Of a DNA stretch of 41,929 bases, positions 33,831-41,929 are shown piece after piece. The first letter of the stretch is position 1, and the number at the start of each line of letters is the position of its first letter. The position numbers were made by a program, and so were the translations under genes. Where the stretch lies: NCBI GenBank assembly GCA_030668615.1, contig DAOUTQ010000007.1, forward strand, positions 1-41,929, in the 5' to 3' direction. Origin of the DNA: Bacteroidales bacterium (GTDB lineage: Bacteria; Bacteroidota; Bacteroidia; Bacteroidales; UBA12077). The notes beneath the pieces are model-generated. The model was given only the letters and a program-made list of their open reading frames with translations. It made no database searches and had not been told where the DNA came from.

Positions 33831-35137
33831 AGATCTTCAAAGCCGGGTTTTCGCAATAAAGTAAACATATTCTTTTTATATTTCTCAACGCCTGGTTGGT
33901 CAAATGGGTTTACTCCAAGCATGTAACCACTTAGCGCACATGATTTTTCAAAGAAATAGATTAACTGCCCTAAATAATATTCATTCAGCTCAGGAATTGT
34001 GATTTTTATATTTGGCACATTGCCATCAACATGTGCTTCAATAGTTCCTGATTCAGCCATCTTGTTAACGTAATCAAGAGGTTTTTCTGATAAGTAGTTT
34101 AAATTGTCAAAATTTTCCATATCAGCAGGAATTTTTAGACTGAATTTTGTTTTTTCAACTGAGATTACGGTTTCAAAAATATTCCTTAAGCCTTCCTGAA
34201 TATATTGTCCCAAAGAATGAAGATCTGTACTAAAAATTGCGCTTGCAGGAAAAATCCCTTTATTCTCCTTTCCTTCGCTCTCGCCAAATAACTGTTTCCA
34301 CCATTCGTTGAATACATCTAATTGTGTATTAAAGGAAGTGAGAATTTCAGTTGTTTTATTTTTTAAGTACAGGGCATGCCTTATTGATGCATATTGATAA
34401 ACCGGATTTAGCTTAAAGTCTTGGCTTTGCGAAAAATTCATCATTGATTTTGCACCTGACAGTAATTCTTTAATATTAAAACCTGCACAGGCAATCGGCA
34501 ATAATCCAACTGGGGATAATACAGAATATCTTCCACCAATATCATTTTCTATAACAAATGTTTTATAAGCTTCTTTATTTGCAAGTTCTCTAAGTGCACC
34601 TTTAGATTTATCTGTAATGGCAACAATTCTTTTTGCAGTTTCCTTTTTACCAAACTTTTCTTCAAGATCTTTTCTTAAAATTCTGAAAGCTATTGCAGGC
34701 TCAGTTGTAGTGCCTGATTTGGATATCACAATAATTGAGTATCGTTTATTTTTTAAAAATTCAAGAAGTTCGTAATGATAATCTTCAGAAAGGCTTTGAC
34801 CTGCAAAAACGATCTGTATTTTGTCATTTTTGTAGTGATCAAAATTTCCTGATAATGCCTTAATAATTGCTTTTGACCCCAAATAAGAACCCCCGATTCC
34901 TACAATTACAATAATGTCAGAAATCCTTCGTAATTCTTCTGCTGTATTGTTGATCTCAGTAATAAGATCCGCTGAGATTGTTTCAGGAAGGTTAATCCAT
35001 CCAAGAAAATTGGAACCTTTTCCGGTTTTTACATCTAACTTTCGATCTTCTTCTTTAACATATTTGTCATAATTTTTAAACTCTTCTGTGTCAATAAATG
35101 GAAGAGCGTTTTTTATATCGATCTGGAGATTCTTCAT
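33827..35137 (-). CDS. pgi: Glucose-6-phosphate isomerase
   Basis: PGI interconverts glucose 6-phosphate and fructose 6-phosphate in glycolysis and gluconeogenesis. At 436 residues it belongs to the short bacterial (Bacillus-like) PGI group. It shows GIGGSYLGSKAI (sugar-phosphate loop), ISKSGTTTEPAIAFR (SIS motif), GGRYSVLSPVGLLP and the catalytic-Glu region EWWKQLFGESEGKENKG. It is the last gene of the lysS-gpsA-pgi cluster, 23 bases after gpsA. Confidence 0.96.
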   Translation of the reverse strand: MKNLQIDIKNALPFIDTEEFKNYDKYVKEEDRKLDVKTGKGSNFLGWINLPETISADLITEINNTAEELRRISDIIVIVGIGGSYLGSKAIIKALSGNFDHYKNDKIQIVFAGQSLSEDYHYELLEFLKNKRYSIIVISKSGTTTEPAIAFRILRKDLEEKFGKKETAKRIVAITDKSKGALRELANKEAYKTFVIENDIGGRYSVLSPVGLLPIACAGFNIKELLSGAKSMMNFSQSQDFKLNPVYQYASIRHALYLKNKTTEILTSFNTQLDVFNEWWKQLFGESEGKENKGIFPASAIFSTDLHSLGQYIQEGLRNIFETVISVEKTKFSLKIPADMENFDNLNYLSEKPLDYVNKMAESGTIEAHVDGNVPNIKITIPELNEYYLGQLIYFFEKSCALSGYMLGVNPFDQPGVEKYKKNMFTLLRKPGFEDL

Positions 35138-35160
35138 GACAAACTTATTTTGAGATTTTA

Positions 35161-36156
35161 TTACCTTAGATTTTCAGTTAAGAGTTTTATTTCAATGGCT
35201 GGTGAAATTTTTTCGTAAAGAATATTGTAAACTGCTTCTGTTATTGGCATGTTAACCAAATATTTCTTATTTATTTCAATGATTGATTTAACAGCATAAT
35301 ATCCCTCAGCAATCATATTCATCTCAAGCTGAGCTGATTTAACAGAATAACCTTTGCCAATCATATTTCCAAAAGTACGATTCCTACTAAATTGGGAATA
35401 AGCAGTAACCATTAAATCACCTAAATAAGCAGAGCTTTTAATATCACGTGTAATTGGATGAACTGCATCAACAAATCGTTTTATTTCTTGAATGGCGTTT
35501 GAAATAAGTACAGCATTAAAGTTATCGCCATAACCTAAACCATGACAAATTCCGGCTGCAATTGCAAAAACATTTTTTAAAACCGATGAATATTCTGTTC
35601 CGTATATATCGTCAGAAATACTTGTCTTTATATATTTTGTTGTTAACAAATCAGCAACCAAACGGGCATTTTTTAAATCGGGCGATGCAATGGTTAAGTA
35701 AGATAATCTTTCCAAAGCAACTTCTTCTGCATGACAAGGACCTGAAATAACTGCAAAAGATTCAAAAGGTACATTGTAAATTTGATTAAAGAATTCTGCT
35801 ATAATCAGATTGTCATCAGGTACAATTCCTTTAATTGCAGAAACAATGATTTTATTTTTAATATCAACGTTTAAATTTCGGAGAGCATCCTTTAAAAAGG
35901 CCGAAGGTATAGCAAATATTACAATATCTGCATTTTCAACTGTCTGACTGACATCACTATAAAGTTCAATTTTATTGGTGTCAAGAGTAACTGAGCTTAA
36001 ATAGAAATTATTATGTTTATGTTCTTTAATAAACTTAATTTTTTCTTTACTTCTCATGTACCAGTTGATTTCATCAACGTTTTCAAGAAGCATTTTTATG
36101 ATTGCTGTTGCCCAGCTACCACCTCCTAATATTGCAATTTTTGGTTTCTGACTCAT
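35161..36156 (-). CDS. gpsA: Glycerol-3-phosphate dehydrogenase [NAD(P)+]
   Basis: GpsA reduces dihydroxyacetone phosphate to sn-glycerol 3-phosphate, the backbone for phospholipids. The 331-residue protein has the dinucleotide motif LGGGSWATAI near the N-terminus, ISGPCHAEEV (variant of GPSFA), the catalytic-lysine region SVLKNVFAIAAGICHGLGYGDN and GDLMVTAYSQFSRNRTFG. It is separated from lysS by five bases, so translation may be coupled. Confidence 0.96.
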   Translation of the reverse strand: MSQKPKIAILGGGSWATAIIKMLLENVDEINWYMRSKEKIKFIKEHKHNNFYLSSVTLDTNKIELYSDVSQTVENADIVIFAIPSAFLKDALRNLNVDIKNKIIVSAIKGIVPDDNLIIAEFFNQIYNVPFESFAVISGPCHAEEVALERLSYLTIASPDLKNARLVADLLTTKYIKTSISDDIYGTEYSSVLKNVFAIAAGICHGLGYGDNFNAVLISNAIQEIKRFVDAVHPITRDIKSSAYLGDLMVTAYSQFSRNRTFGNMIGKGYSVKSAQLEMNMIAEGYYAVKSIIEINKKYLVNMPITEAVYNILYEKISPAIEIKLLTENLR

Positions 36157-36161
36157 TAAAA

Positions 36162-37892
36162 TTATTTAATGTTCTCAATCCAGATTTTCACATCGTCCTG
36201 ACTCGGATTTTGCAGACCTAATTTATGCTTTTTATTTGTACCACACAATTTTTGATGTAAAGCTCCAGGACTTACTCCTTTCATGCTGTCCACTGTTAAG
36301 TATCCTGATTTCTGAACTATAGGAACCCATTCTTCAGGAATTCCTAATTCCGTATAAGCTGAAGCATCATCTTTCAGAGCTTTCTTTTCAGGTCGCATTT
36401 GAGGGAAAAATAATACATCCTGAATTGATGGAGAATTTGTCATGATCATTGCTAAACGATCTATCCCAATTCCTAATCCGGATGTAGGAGGCATGCCGTA
36501 TTCAATTGCTCTTAAGAAATCTTCGTCAAGCATCATTGCTTCTTCGTCGCCACGTTTTCCAAGAACTAATTGCTGCTCGAAACGTTCACGTTGATCAATA
36601 GGATCATTTAACTCAGAATATGCATTACAAATTTCTTTACCATTACATATTGCTTCAAAACGTTCTACTAATCCATCAACACTTCTGTGTTTTTTTGCAA
36701 GCGGAGACATTTCAATTGGGTAATCAGTAATGAAAGTTGGTTGAATCAGTTTTGATTCACACATTTCTCCAAATATTTCATCGATAAGTTTTCCTTTACC
36801 CATTGTATCATCAACAGGCACTTCTAATTTTTTAGCGGTTTCAAAAAGCTCTTTTTCGTCCATTTTTGAAATATCTATTCCGGTAAATTCCTGAATAGCT
36901 TCAAACATGGTATATCGTTTCCATGGTCGTTGGAAATTTATTTTATTTTCACCAACCTGAACTTCTGTTTTACCATGAATGTCCAAAGCAATTTTTTCAA
37001 CCATTTCTTCAACAGTTTCCATCATCCAGTTATAATCTTTGTAAGCTACATAAAGCTCCATTTGTGTAAACTCTGGATTATGAAATCTACTCATTCCTTC
37101 GTTACGGAAATCTTTTGCAAATTCATAAACACCATCAAAACCACCAACAATCAGTCTTTTTAAATAAAGCTCATTAGCAATTCTTAAATATAATGTTTGA
37201 TCTAATGTGTTATGATATGTTTTAAATGGACGTGCAGCTGCTCCACCATATAATGGTTGTAATACCGGAGTTTCAACTTCCAGATAACCTTTGCCATTTA
37301 AATACTCTCTCATGGAGTTGGTAAGCTTTGTTCTTTTTATAAATGCTTCTTTTACATCCGGATTTACGATTAAATCCAAATGACGCTGACGATAACGTTG
37401 ATCAGGATCTGAAAAAGCATCATAGGTTTTTCCGTCTTTTTCTTTAACTATTGGAAGAGGTCTTACCGATTTACTTAATATAGTATATTCAGTAACATTT
37501 ATGGATATCTCACCAACCTGAGTTATAAATACATTTCCTTTAACACCAATTATATCTCCAATATCCAAAAGCTTTTTAAATACTGTATTGTATAATGTTT
37601 TATCTTCTCCTTCACAAATGTTATCACGCTTGAAATAAACCTGAATTTTTCCTTTATCATCCTGTAACTCAGCAAACGAAGCACTTCCCATAATTCTTCT
37701 GCTCATAATTCTTCCTGCAAGACACACATCTTGCAGATTTTTTTTCTCAGGATCGTATTGTGAAAGTATTTCTTTTGATGATGTATTAATTTCATATTTT
37801 GCAGCAGGATATGGATTAATACCCAGTTTTCTTAACTCTTCAAGTGATTGTCGGCGAATAACTTCTTGTTCGCTTAAGTCTAAATTTATCAT
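36162..37892 (-). CDS. lysS: Lysyl-tRNA synthetase, class II
   Basis: LysRS charges tRNA-Lys. The 576-residue protein has the N-terminal OB-fold anticodon-binding domain (about 55-150) and the class II catalytic core, with motif 2 [16 protein letters not shown] and motif 3 [11 protein letters not shown]. After the normal end near FFPQMRP, residues 503-576 form an extra small C-terminal domain ([20 protein letters not shown]...), as is common in Bacteroidota LysRS. A perfect -7 box TATCTTTG (37930-37937) lies upstream. It leads the lysS-gpsA-pgi operon. Confidence 0.97.
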   Translation of the reverse strand: MINLDLSEQEVIRRQSLEELRKLGINPYPAAKYEINTSSKEILSQYDPEKKNLQDVCLAGRIMSRRIMGSASFAELQDDKGKIQVYFKRDNICEGEDKTLYNTVFKKLLDIGDIIGVKGNVFITQVGEISINVTEYTILSKSVRPLPIVKEKDGKTYDAFSDPDQRYRQRHLDLIVNPDVKEAFIKRTKLTNSMREYLNGKGYLEVETPVLQPLYGGAAARPFKTYHNTLDQTLYLRIANELYLKRLIVGGFDGVYEFAKDFRNEGMSRFHNPEFTQMELYVAYKDYNWMMETVEEMVEKIALDIHGKTEVQVGENKINFQRPWKRYTMFEAIQEFTGIDISKMDEKELFETAKKLEVPVDDTMGKGKLIDEIFGEMCESKLIQPTFITDYPIEMSPLAKKHRSVDGLVERFEAICNGKEICNAYSELNDPIDQRERFEQQLVLGKRGDEEAMMLDEDFLRAIEYGMPPTSGLGIGIDRLAMIMTNSPSIQDVLFFPQMRPEKKALKDDASAYTELGIPEEWVPIVQKSGYLTVDSMKGVSPGALHQKLCGTNKKHKLGLQNPSQDDVKIWIENIK

Positions 37893-37929
37893 ACAAATTC
37901 AATATTTAACATATTTCAAAAAAACAGTG

Positions 37930-37937
37930 CAAAGATA
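37930..37937 (-). promoter_or_regulatory. -7 promoter box of the lysS operon
   Basis: The minus strand reads TATCTTTG, a perfect TAnnTTTG box, 37 bases before the lysS ATG. Confidence 0.55.
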
Positions 37938-38057
37938 AAACTAAATCTTAAAATATTGGGATTACTTAGATATTTGGTTTGAAAATCATTAAAATTCATA
38001 TTGATCTAATAATCAAACAAGATGATTGAATTCTTATTTTATTATAGATAATCGTAA

Positions 38058-38086
38058 TTGTTTTTATTTAGAATAATTTAATTTTG
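38058..38086 (+). promoter_or_regulatory. Promoter of lipA-lipB
   Basis: TTG (38058-38060) and TAATTTTG (38079-38086) are separated by 18 bases, a full Bacteroidota promoter match, about 33 bases before the lipA ATG. Confidence 0.65.
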
Positions 38087-38108
38087 CAGATAATCTATTG
38101 AATTTATT

Positions 38109-38117
38109 AAGGAGGGG
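38109..38117 (+). promoter_or_regulatory. Strong ribosome binding site of lipA
   Basis: AAGGAGGGG precedes the ATG at 38120. With the site at 28709, it is one of only two strong Shine-Dalgarno sequences I see in the window, and it settles the lipA start. Confidence 0.75.
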
Positions 38118-38119
38118 AA

Positions 38120-39004
38120 ATGGAATCCGGAAAGAATAATACAAAAAGATTACCTCGCTGGATGAAAATGCAGATGCCAAAAGGGGAATCGTATTCAAAA
38201 GTAAAAAACACAGTAAAAAAATATAATTTAAATACAATTTGTACGAGTGGTAATTGCCCGAATATTGGTGATTGTTGGAATAGAGGAACAGCAACATTTA
38301 TGATTTTGGGAGAAATTTGTACCCGATCGTGCAAGTTTTGCGGTGTAAAAACAGGAAAACCACTACCTGTAGATTGGGAAGAACCTGAAAGAATTGCTGA
38401 ATCAGTTAAACTTATGAAAGTAAAACATTGTGTTATTACTTCAGTTGACCGTGATGATTTGGAAGATGGAGGCGCAGCTTTTTGGGCTGAAACAATCAAG
38501 AAAATAAAGGGAATAAATCCTGAAACAACCATTGAAACTTTAATTCCGGACTTTGATGGTGTTGAAGAAAGCATTCAAAAAGTGATTGATGCTAAACCTG
38601 AAGTTATTTCTCATAATCTGGAAACAACTGAAAGATTGACTTCGCAAATTCGAAGTAGAGCAAAATACCGTCGTAGTCTTCAAGTAATAAAACAAATTGC
38701 AGATTCCGGATTAGTTGCAAAATCAGGAATTATGCTTGGACTTGGTGAAACTGAGGAAGAAATTCTTCAGGTTATGGATGATCTTTTAGCGGTAGGATGT
38801 AAAGTTATGACTATAGGTCAGTATCTTGTACCAACACTGGAACATATTCCTGTAAAAGAATATATAGCTCCTGAAAAGTTTGAAGAGTATCATAAAATAG
38901 GTATTGAAAAGGGGTTTGAGTTTGTTGAAAGCAGCCCTTTGGTTAGATCATCGTACCGAGCAGAAAATCATGTCATGCCTGCCGGCAGGCAGATTTGTTC
39001 GTAA
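38120..39004 (+). CDS. lipA: Lipoyl synthase
   Basis: LipA is a radical SAM enzyme that inserts two sulfurs into protein-bound octanoyl groups to make lipoate. The 294-residue protein has the auxiliary-cluster motif CTSGNCPNIGDC (C41, C46, C52), the SAM-cluster motif CTRSCKFC (C67, C71, C74), and the C-terminal RSSY (276-279) whose Ser is a ligand of the auxiliary cluster. The last nine residues (MPAGRQICS) are unlike the family and six of them are encoded by a 16-base palindromic repeat. lipB follows 14 bases after the stop, so the two lipoate genes form an operon. Confidence 0.96.
   Translation: MESGKNNTKRLPRWMKMQMPKGESYSKVKNTVKKYNLNTICTSGNCPNIGDCWNRGTATFMILGEICTRSCKFCGVKTGKPLPVDWEEPERIAESVKLMKVKHCVITSVDRDDLEDGGAAFWAETIKKIKGINPETTIETLIPDFDGVEESIQKVIDAKPEVISHNLETTERLTSQIRSRAKYRRSLQVIKQIADSGLVAKSGIMLGLGETEEEILQVMDDLLAVGCKVMTIGQYLVPTLEHIPVKEYIAPEKFEEYHKIGIEKGFEFVESSPLVRSSYRAENHVMPAGRQICS
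38976..38991. repeat. 16-base perfect palindrome inside the end of lipA
   Basis: TGCCTGCCGGCAGGCA is a perfect palindrome, strikingly GC-rich for this AT-rich sequence. It encodes most of the residues MPAGRQ close to the LipA C-terminus. It looks like a dispersed short palindromic repeat that has been accommodated in the reading frame. Confidence 0.8.
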
Positions 39005-39018
39005 TTTGAAGAAAGAAA

Positions 39019-39717
39019 ATGAAGAATGTAAAATTTGAAGATCTTGGATCAATTGAATATAAAGATGCATGGGATTATCAGGAAAAAACCTTTGCTGAAT
39101 ATTTAAAAATAAAAGCACAAAACAGAGATTTGCCTATAGATAAACAAATTGAAATTGAAGGTAAAGTGCTTTTTTGCGAACATCCACATGTTTATACTCT
39201 TGGTAAAAGTGGCGAACAAAACAATTTATTAATTAATGATGAGTTTTTAAATAAGATACATGCCAGTTATTTTAAAACGAACAGAGGTGGAGATATTACA
39301 TATCACGGTCCGGGACAAATTGTTGGATATCCTCTTATAGATCTTGAACGTTTTAATTTGCAGGTAAAACAATATATTGCTAATTTAGAACAATCAATAA
39401 TTCTTACTTTAAAAGAGTTTGGAATAGAGTCAGAAAGACTAGAAGGAGCGACTGGTGTTTGGTTGGATGTAGGAACAAACAAAGTAAGAAAAATATGTGC
39501 AATTGGTGTTAAAGCAAGTAGATTTATTACAATGCATGGATTTGCTTTTAATGTAAACACCAATCTCGAATATTTTAATCATATTAATCCTTGTGGATTT
39601 GTTGACAAGGGTGTAACATCAATGGAGAAGGAGTTGGGAAAAAGGATGGACATTGAAAAAGTAAAGGATGTTTTAAAAGAAAAAATGGAAGAAGTATTTG
39701 GGATGAACTTAAGGTAG
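39019..39717 (+). CDS. lipB: Octanoyltransferase
   Basis: LipB transfers octanoate from octanoyl-ACP to lipoyl domains, providing the substrate for LipA. The 232-residue protein shows CEHPHVYTLGKSG, the family block RGGDITYHGPGQIVGYPL, the catalytic-lysine region GVKASRFITMHGFAFNVN and the catalytic cysteine in NPCGF. An N-terminal extension and a short insertion (KIKAQNRDLPIDKQIEIE) are usual in Bacteroidota. It lies 14 bases after lipA. Confidence 0.96.
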   Translation: MKNVKFEDLGSIEYKDAWDYQEKTFAEYLKIKAQNRDLPIDKQIEIEGKVLFCEHPHVYTLGKSGEQNNLLINDEFLNKIHASYFKTNRGGDITYHGPGQIVGYPLIDLERFNLQVKQYIANLEQSIILTLKEFGIESERLEGATGVWLDVGTNKVRKICAIGVKASRFITMHGFAFNVNTNLEYFNHINPCGFVDKGVTSMEKELGKRMDIEKVKDVLKEKMEEVFGMNLR

Positions 39718-39772
39718 CTTAAAGGAATTATTAGAGGTTACCTAGAAAAAGTAAAAAATATGAAAACTATAT

Positions 39773-41506
39773 ATGGAAAAAAGATGGGTGCTAAAGAAGC
39801 AAGGAGAGAAAGACGTTAATGAGAAACTGGCAAGCGAACTAAATATAGACCCTGCACTGGCAAATCTATTAACACAAAGAGGTGTCAGTACGTTTGATCA
39901 GGCTAAGGCCTTCTTTCGTCCTGAAATCGATGACCTGCACGATCCTTTCTTAATGAAAGACATGGATTTGGCAATTGAGCGCATCGGGAAAGCAATTAAA
40001 GATAATGAGAATATTCTTATTTATGGCGATTATGATGTTGATGGAACAACTTCAGTTGCTTTGGTATATTCCTTTTTAAAAGAGTTTTATAATAGTGTAG
40101 GTTTTTATGTACCCGACAGGTACAGTGAAGGTTATGGAATATCTTTACAGGGAGTTCAGTTTGCTCAGGATAATGAATTCTCTTTAGTTATTGCACTTGA
40201 TTGTGGAATAAAAGCCAACGAAAAAATCGACTATGCTCGAAGCAATGGTATCGATTTTATTATTTGCGATCATCATTTTCCTGGTGATGAGTTACCAAAT
40301 GCTGTTGCCGTTTTAGATCCTAAAAGAAATGATTGTTCGTACCCATTTGAAGATCTTTCTGGTTGTGGTGTGGGATTTAAGTTAATTCAAGGTTATGCTC
40401 AGGTAAATAACATTCCTTTCGAAAAGTTAATGCCATATCTTGATTTGGTTGTAGTAAGTATTGCTTCAGATATTGTTCCAATAGTTGATGAAAACAGAAC
40501 ATTAGCTCATTTTGGATTAATACAACTTAATGAAAACCCTTGTCAGGGATTAAAGTCAATAATTAGTCTTGCAGGTTTAACAGGCAAAAGTATTGCCATT
40601 GAAGATATTGTATTTAAAATTGGTCCTCGAATAAATGCGGCAGGGCGAATGGAATCGGCCGATAAAGCAGTGGAACTGCTTTTAGCAGATAACGCACGAC
40701 AGGCTAAAGTTGCTGCCAATAGTGTTGATTATTTTAACGATGCACGAAAAAATATCGACAGAAGCATAACTCAGGATGCGTTGCGAATGCTTGGAGGAGA
40801 TCAGGAATTAAGAGAAAAGAAAGCAACCGTTTTATATAATTCAAATTGGCATAAAGGAGTAGTTGGTATTGTTGCTTCTCGATTAATTGAAACCTATTAC
40901 CGTCCAACAATTATATTAACTTCATCGAATGGATTAGCAACAGGATCAGCACGTTCTGTGGTTGGTTTTGACATTTATCAGGCCATTGAAGCATGCAGTG
41001 ATTTGCTTGAAAATTTTGGAGGGCATATGTATGCCGCCGGATTAACATTGCAAATTGACAATGTTCCAGAGTTTACAAAGCGCTTTGAGAAATATGTAAG
41101 TGAAAATATAAGCGATGAGCTTTTAATTCCACAAGTTGATATTGATGCAGAACTCGAATTGAGTAAAATTGATCCTAAATTTTACCGTATTTTAAAGCAA
41201 TTTCAACCTTTTGGACCGGGAAATATGGCTCCTGTTTTTGTTACTCAAAATGTTGCCGATAATGGTGAAGGAAGAATTGTAGGCTTAAGTAAAGAACACC
41301 TTAAATTGTCTCTTATTCAGGAAGATGATCCTTTTAAAAAATACCCTGCAATAGCATTTCAGCAAGCAAATTTGTTTGAATTTATTCAATCCGGTGATTT
41401 CTTTGATATATGTTATGCGGTTGATGAAAATTGTTATCGCGGAGTTTCAACATTGCAGCTAAATATTAAGGATATTAAGGTAAATAGTAAAATAGAAGTG
41501 AATTAA
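39773..41506 (+). CDS. recJ: Single-stranded-DNA-specific exonuclease RecJ
   Basis: RecJ degrades single-stranded DNA 5' to 3' in recombination and mismatch repair. The 577-residue protein has the DHH-phosphoesterase motifs YGDYDVDGTTS, ALDCGIKANE, ICDHHFPGDELP (DHH) and the DHHA1-like NAAGRMESA, followed by GGHMYAAGLTL and a C-terminal OB-fold containing FQPFGPGNMAPVF. Length is normal. It starts 55 bases after lipB on the same strand and ends one base from the stop of the convergent beta-barrel gene. Confidence 0.96.
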   Translation: MEKRWVLKKQGEKDVNEKLASELNIDPALANLLTQRGVSTFDQAKAFFRPEIDDLHDPFLMKDMDLAIERIGKAIKDNENILIYGDYDVDGTTSVALVYSFLKEFYNSVGFYVPDRYSEGYGISLQGVQFAQDNEFSLVIALDCGIKANEKIDYARSNGIDFIICDHHFPGDELPNAVAVLDPKRNDCSYPFEDLSGCGVGFKLIQGYAQVNNIPFEKLMPYLDLVVVSIASDIVPIVDENRTLAHFGLIQLNENPCQGLKSIISLAGLTGKSIAIEDIVFKIGPRINAAGRMESADKAVELLLADNARQAKVAANSVDYFNDARKNIDRSITQDALRMLGGDQELREKKATVLYNSNWHKGVVGIVASRLIETYYRPTIILTSSNGLATGSARSVVGFDIYQAIEACSDLLENFGGHMYAAGLTLQIDNVPEFTKRFEKYVSENISDELLIPQVDIDAELELSKIDPKFYRILKQFQPFGPGNMAPVFVTQNVADNGEGRIVGLSKEHLKLSLIQEDDPFKKYPAIAFQQANLFEFIQSGDFFDICYAVDENCYRGVSTLQLNIKDIKVNSKIEVN

Positions 41507-41507
41507 A

Positions 41508-41929
41508 TTATAATCTTATTCTTAATTGAACTTTAACTTCTGATTTAGTATTGCCATTGATTTGAGTTAATCCTGAAGAAATAACATCTGTGTCTGAAAA
41601 GTAGGTTTGAGAATATCGTAACCAGATATCCATATTATTTCCCACAGAATATTTCAGATTAAAATAAGTTCTGGTTCCTTTTGAATAATATGCAGGAATA
41701 GAAAATGCATATAAAATATCACTTTCATAAGCATAAATTCTTGAGTAGTATGAATCAGTTTCATAGATAGCAAATCGCATATTCAATGATAAAGGTATTT
41801 TTTTAAAATCATAAAAAATATCCTGGTAAATCATATAACCATAATCTGTATTTTCAGATTCTTCTTTAAATGCAGCTGTTTCAACTCTGTTTTTTAATGA
41901 TAGTTGATCATTTATTCTATACGAAATAT
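41508..41929 (-). CDS. Partial outer-membrane beta-barrel protein (C-terminal end)
   Basis: An open frame enters from the right edge and ends at 41508, giving the last 139 residues; the apparent ATG at 41834 is internal, since the frame stays open to the edge. The sequence alternates polar and hydrophobic residues in short strands rich in Tyr, Ser and Arg (for example SRIYAYESDILYAFSIPAYY and VKVQLRIRL at the end), typical of an outer-membrane barrel. The pattern resembles the barrel part of Bacteroidota helix-hairpin-helix-domain proteins of several hundred residues, but the diagnostic N-terminus is outside the window. Confidence 0.7.
   Translation of the reverse strand, partial: ISYRINDQLSLKNRVETAAFKEESENTDYGYMIYQDIFYDFKKIPLSLNMRFAIYETDSYYSRIYAYESDILYAFSIPAYYSKGTRTYFNLKYSVGNNMDIWLRYSQTYFSDTDVISSGLTQINGNTKSEVKVQLRIRL

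Noticed and set aside
37893..38119. T-box or tRNA-like leader upstream of lysS/lipA
   Set aside because: No T-box sequence, specifier stem or cloverleaf can be seen; promoter boxes and a ribosome binding site explain the region.
38107..38574. 155-codon open frame opposite lipA
   Set aside because: It is antisense to strongly conserved lipA codons and its product shows low-complexity, Ser- and Phe-rich composition, typical of a shadow frame.
1..41929. CRISPR array, tRNA/rRNA genes, insertion sequences or prophage genes
   Set aside because: I found no regularly spaced repeats, cloverleaf or rRNA segments, transposase, integrase or phage structural genes on either strand.

Overview
The window is AT-rich chromosomal DNA from a member of the Bacteroidota, probably Bacteroidales or a close marine or anaerobic relative. 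The evidence is the recurrent -7 promoter box TAnnTTTG upstream of genes, weak or absent Shine-Dalgarno sites at most starts, a Bacteroidota-style mreBCD-pbp2-rodA block, a lysyl-tRNA synthetase with a C-terminal extension, and outer-membrane/lipoprotein genes. I see no tRNA, rRNA, CRISPR array, transposase or prophage. Most genes are housekeeping and no stretch over 300 bases lacks a gene.

Layout. 1-2749 (minus): cut-off small helical protein, OppC-type permease, membrane glycosyltransferase. 2828-8018 (plus): an AmmeMemoRadiSam locus with a signal-bearing Memo-AMMECR1 fusion, a three-helix His-rich membrane protein, a spermidine-synthase-like polytopic protein, and a radical SAM enzyme with a Tat-like N-terminus. 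8032-12830 (minus): VanZ-like protein, CopA copper ATPase with HMA chaperone, a CDF transporter with a Cys-substituted metal site, and a flippase-like protein. 12999-15154 (plus): rsmA and mgtE. 15151-17927 (minus): PepSY protein, His-rich OB-fold-like lipoprotein, orphan MacB-type permease. 18126-25344 (plus): purH then mreB-mreC-mreD-pbp2-rodA, the cell-elongation machinery.

25486-30060 holds a long KamA-family radical SAM protein (minus) whose substrate-site residues look like glutamate 2,3-aminomutase, an ACP phosphodiesterase-like protein (minus), and a cyclic-2,3-diphosphoglycerate-synthase-like P-loop protein (plus) with an unusually strong ribosome binding site. 30188-33145: secreted hypothetical protein, then PlsC-like acyltransferase and BASS-family transporter. 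33402-37892: small helical protein, then lysS-gpsA-pgi (minus). 38120-41506 (plus): lipA-lipB (lipoate synthesis) and recJ. The right edge cuts an outer-membrane beta-barrel protein.

The most interesting regions are the AmmeMemoRadiSam locus, whose biochemical role is not established and which here appears tied to the membrane or cell envelope, and the aminomutase/cDPG-synthase-like pair, which may concern compatible solutes. Smaller points of interest are a CxxxC CDF transporter next to CopA, a triplicate 11-bp direct repeat in front of a His-rich lipoprotein, and REP-like palindromes, one of which has become the C-terminal codons of lipA.
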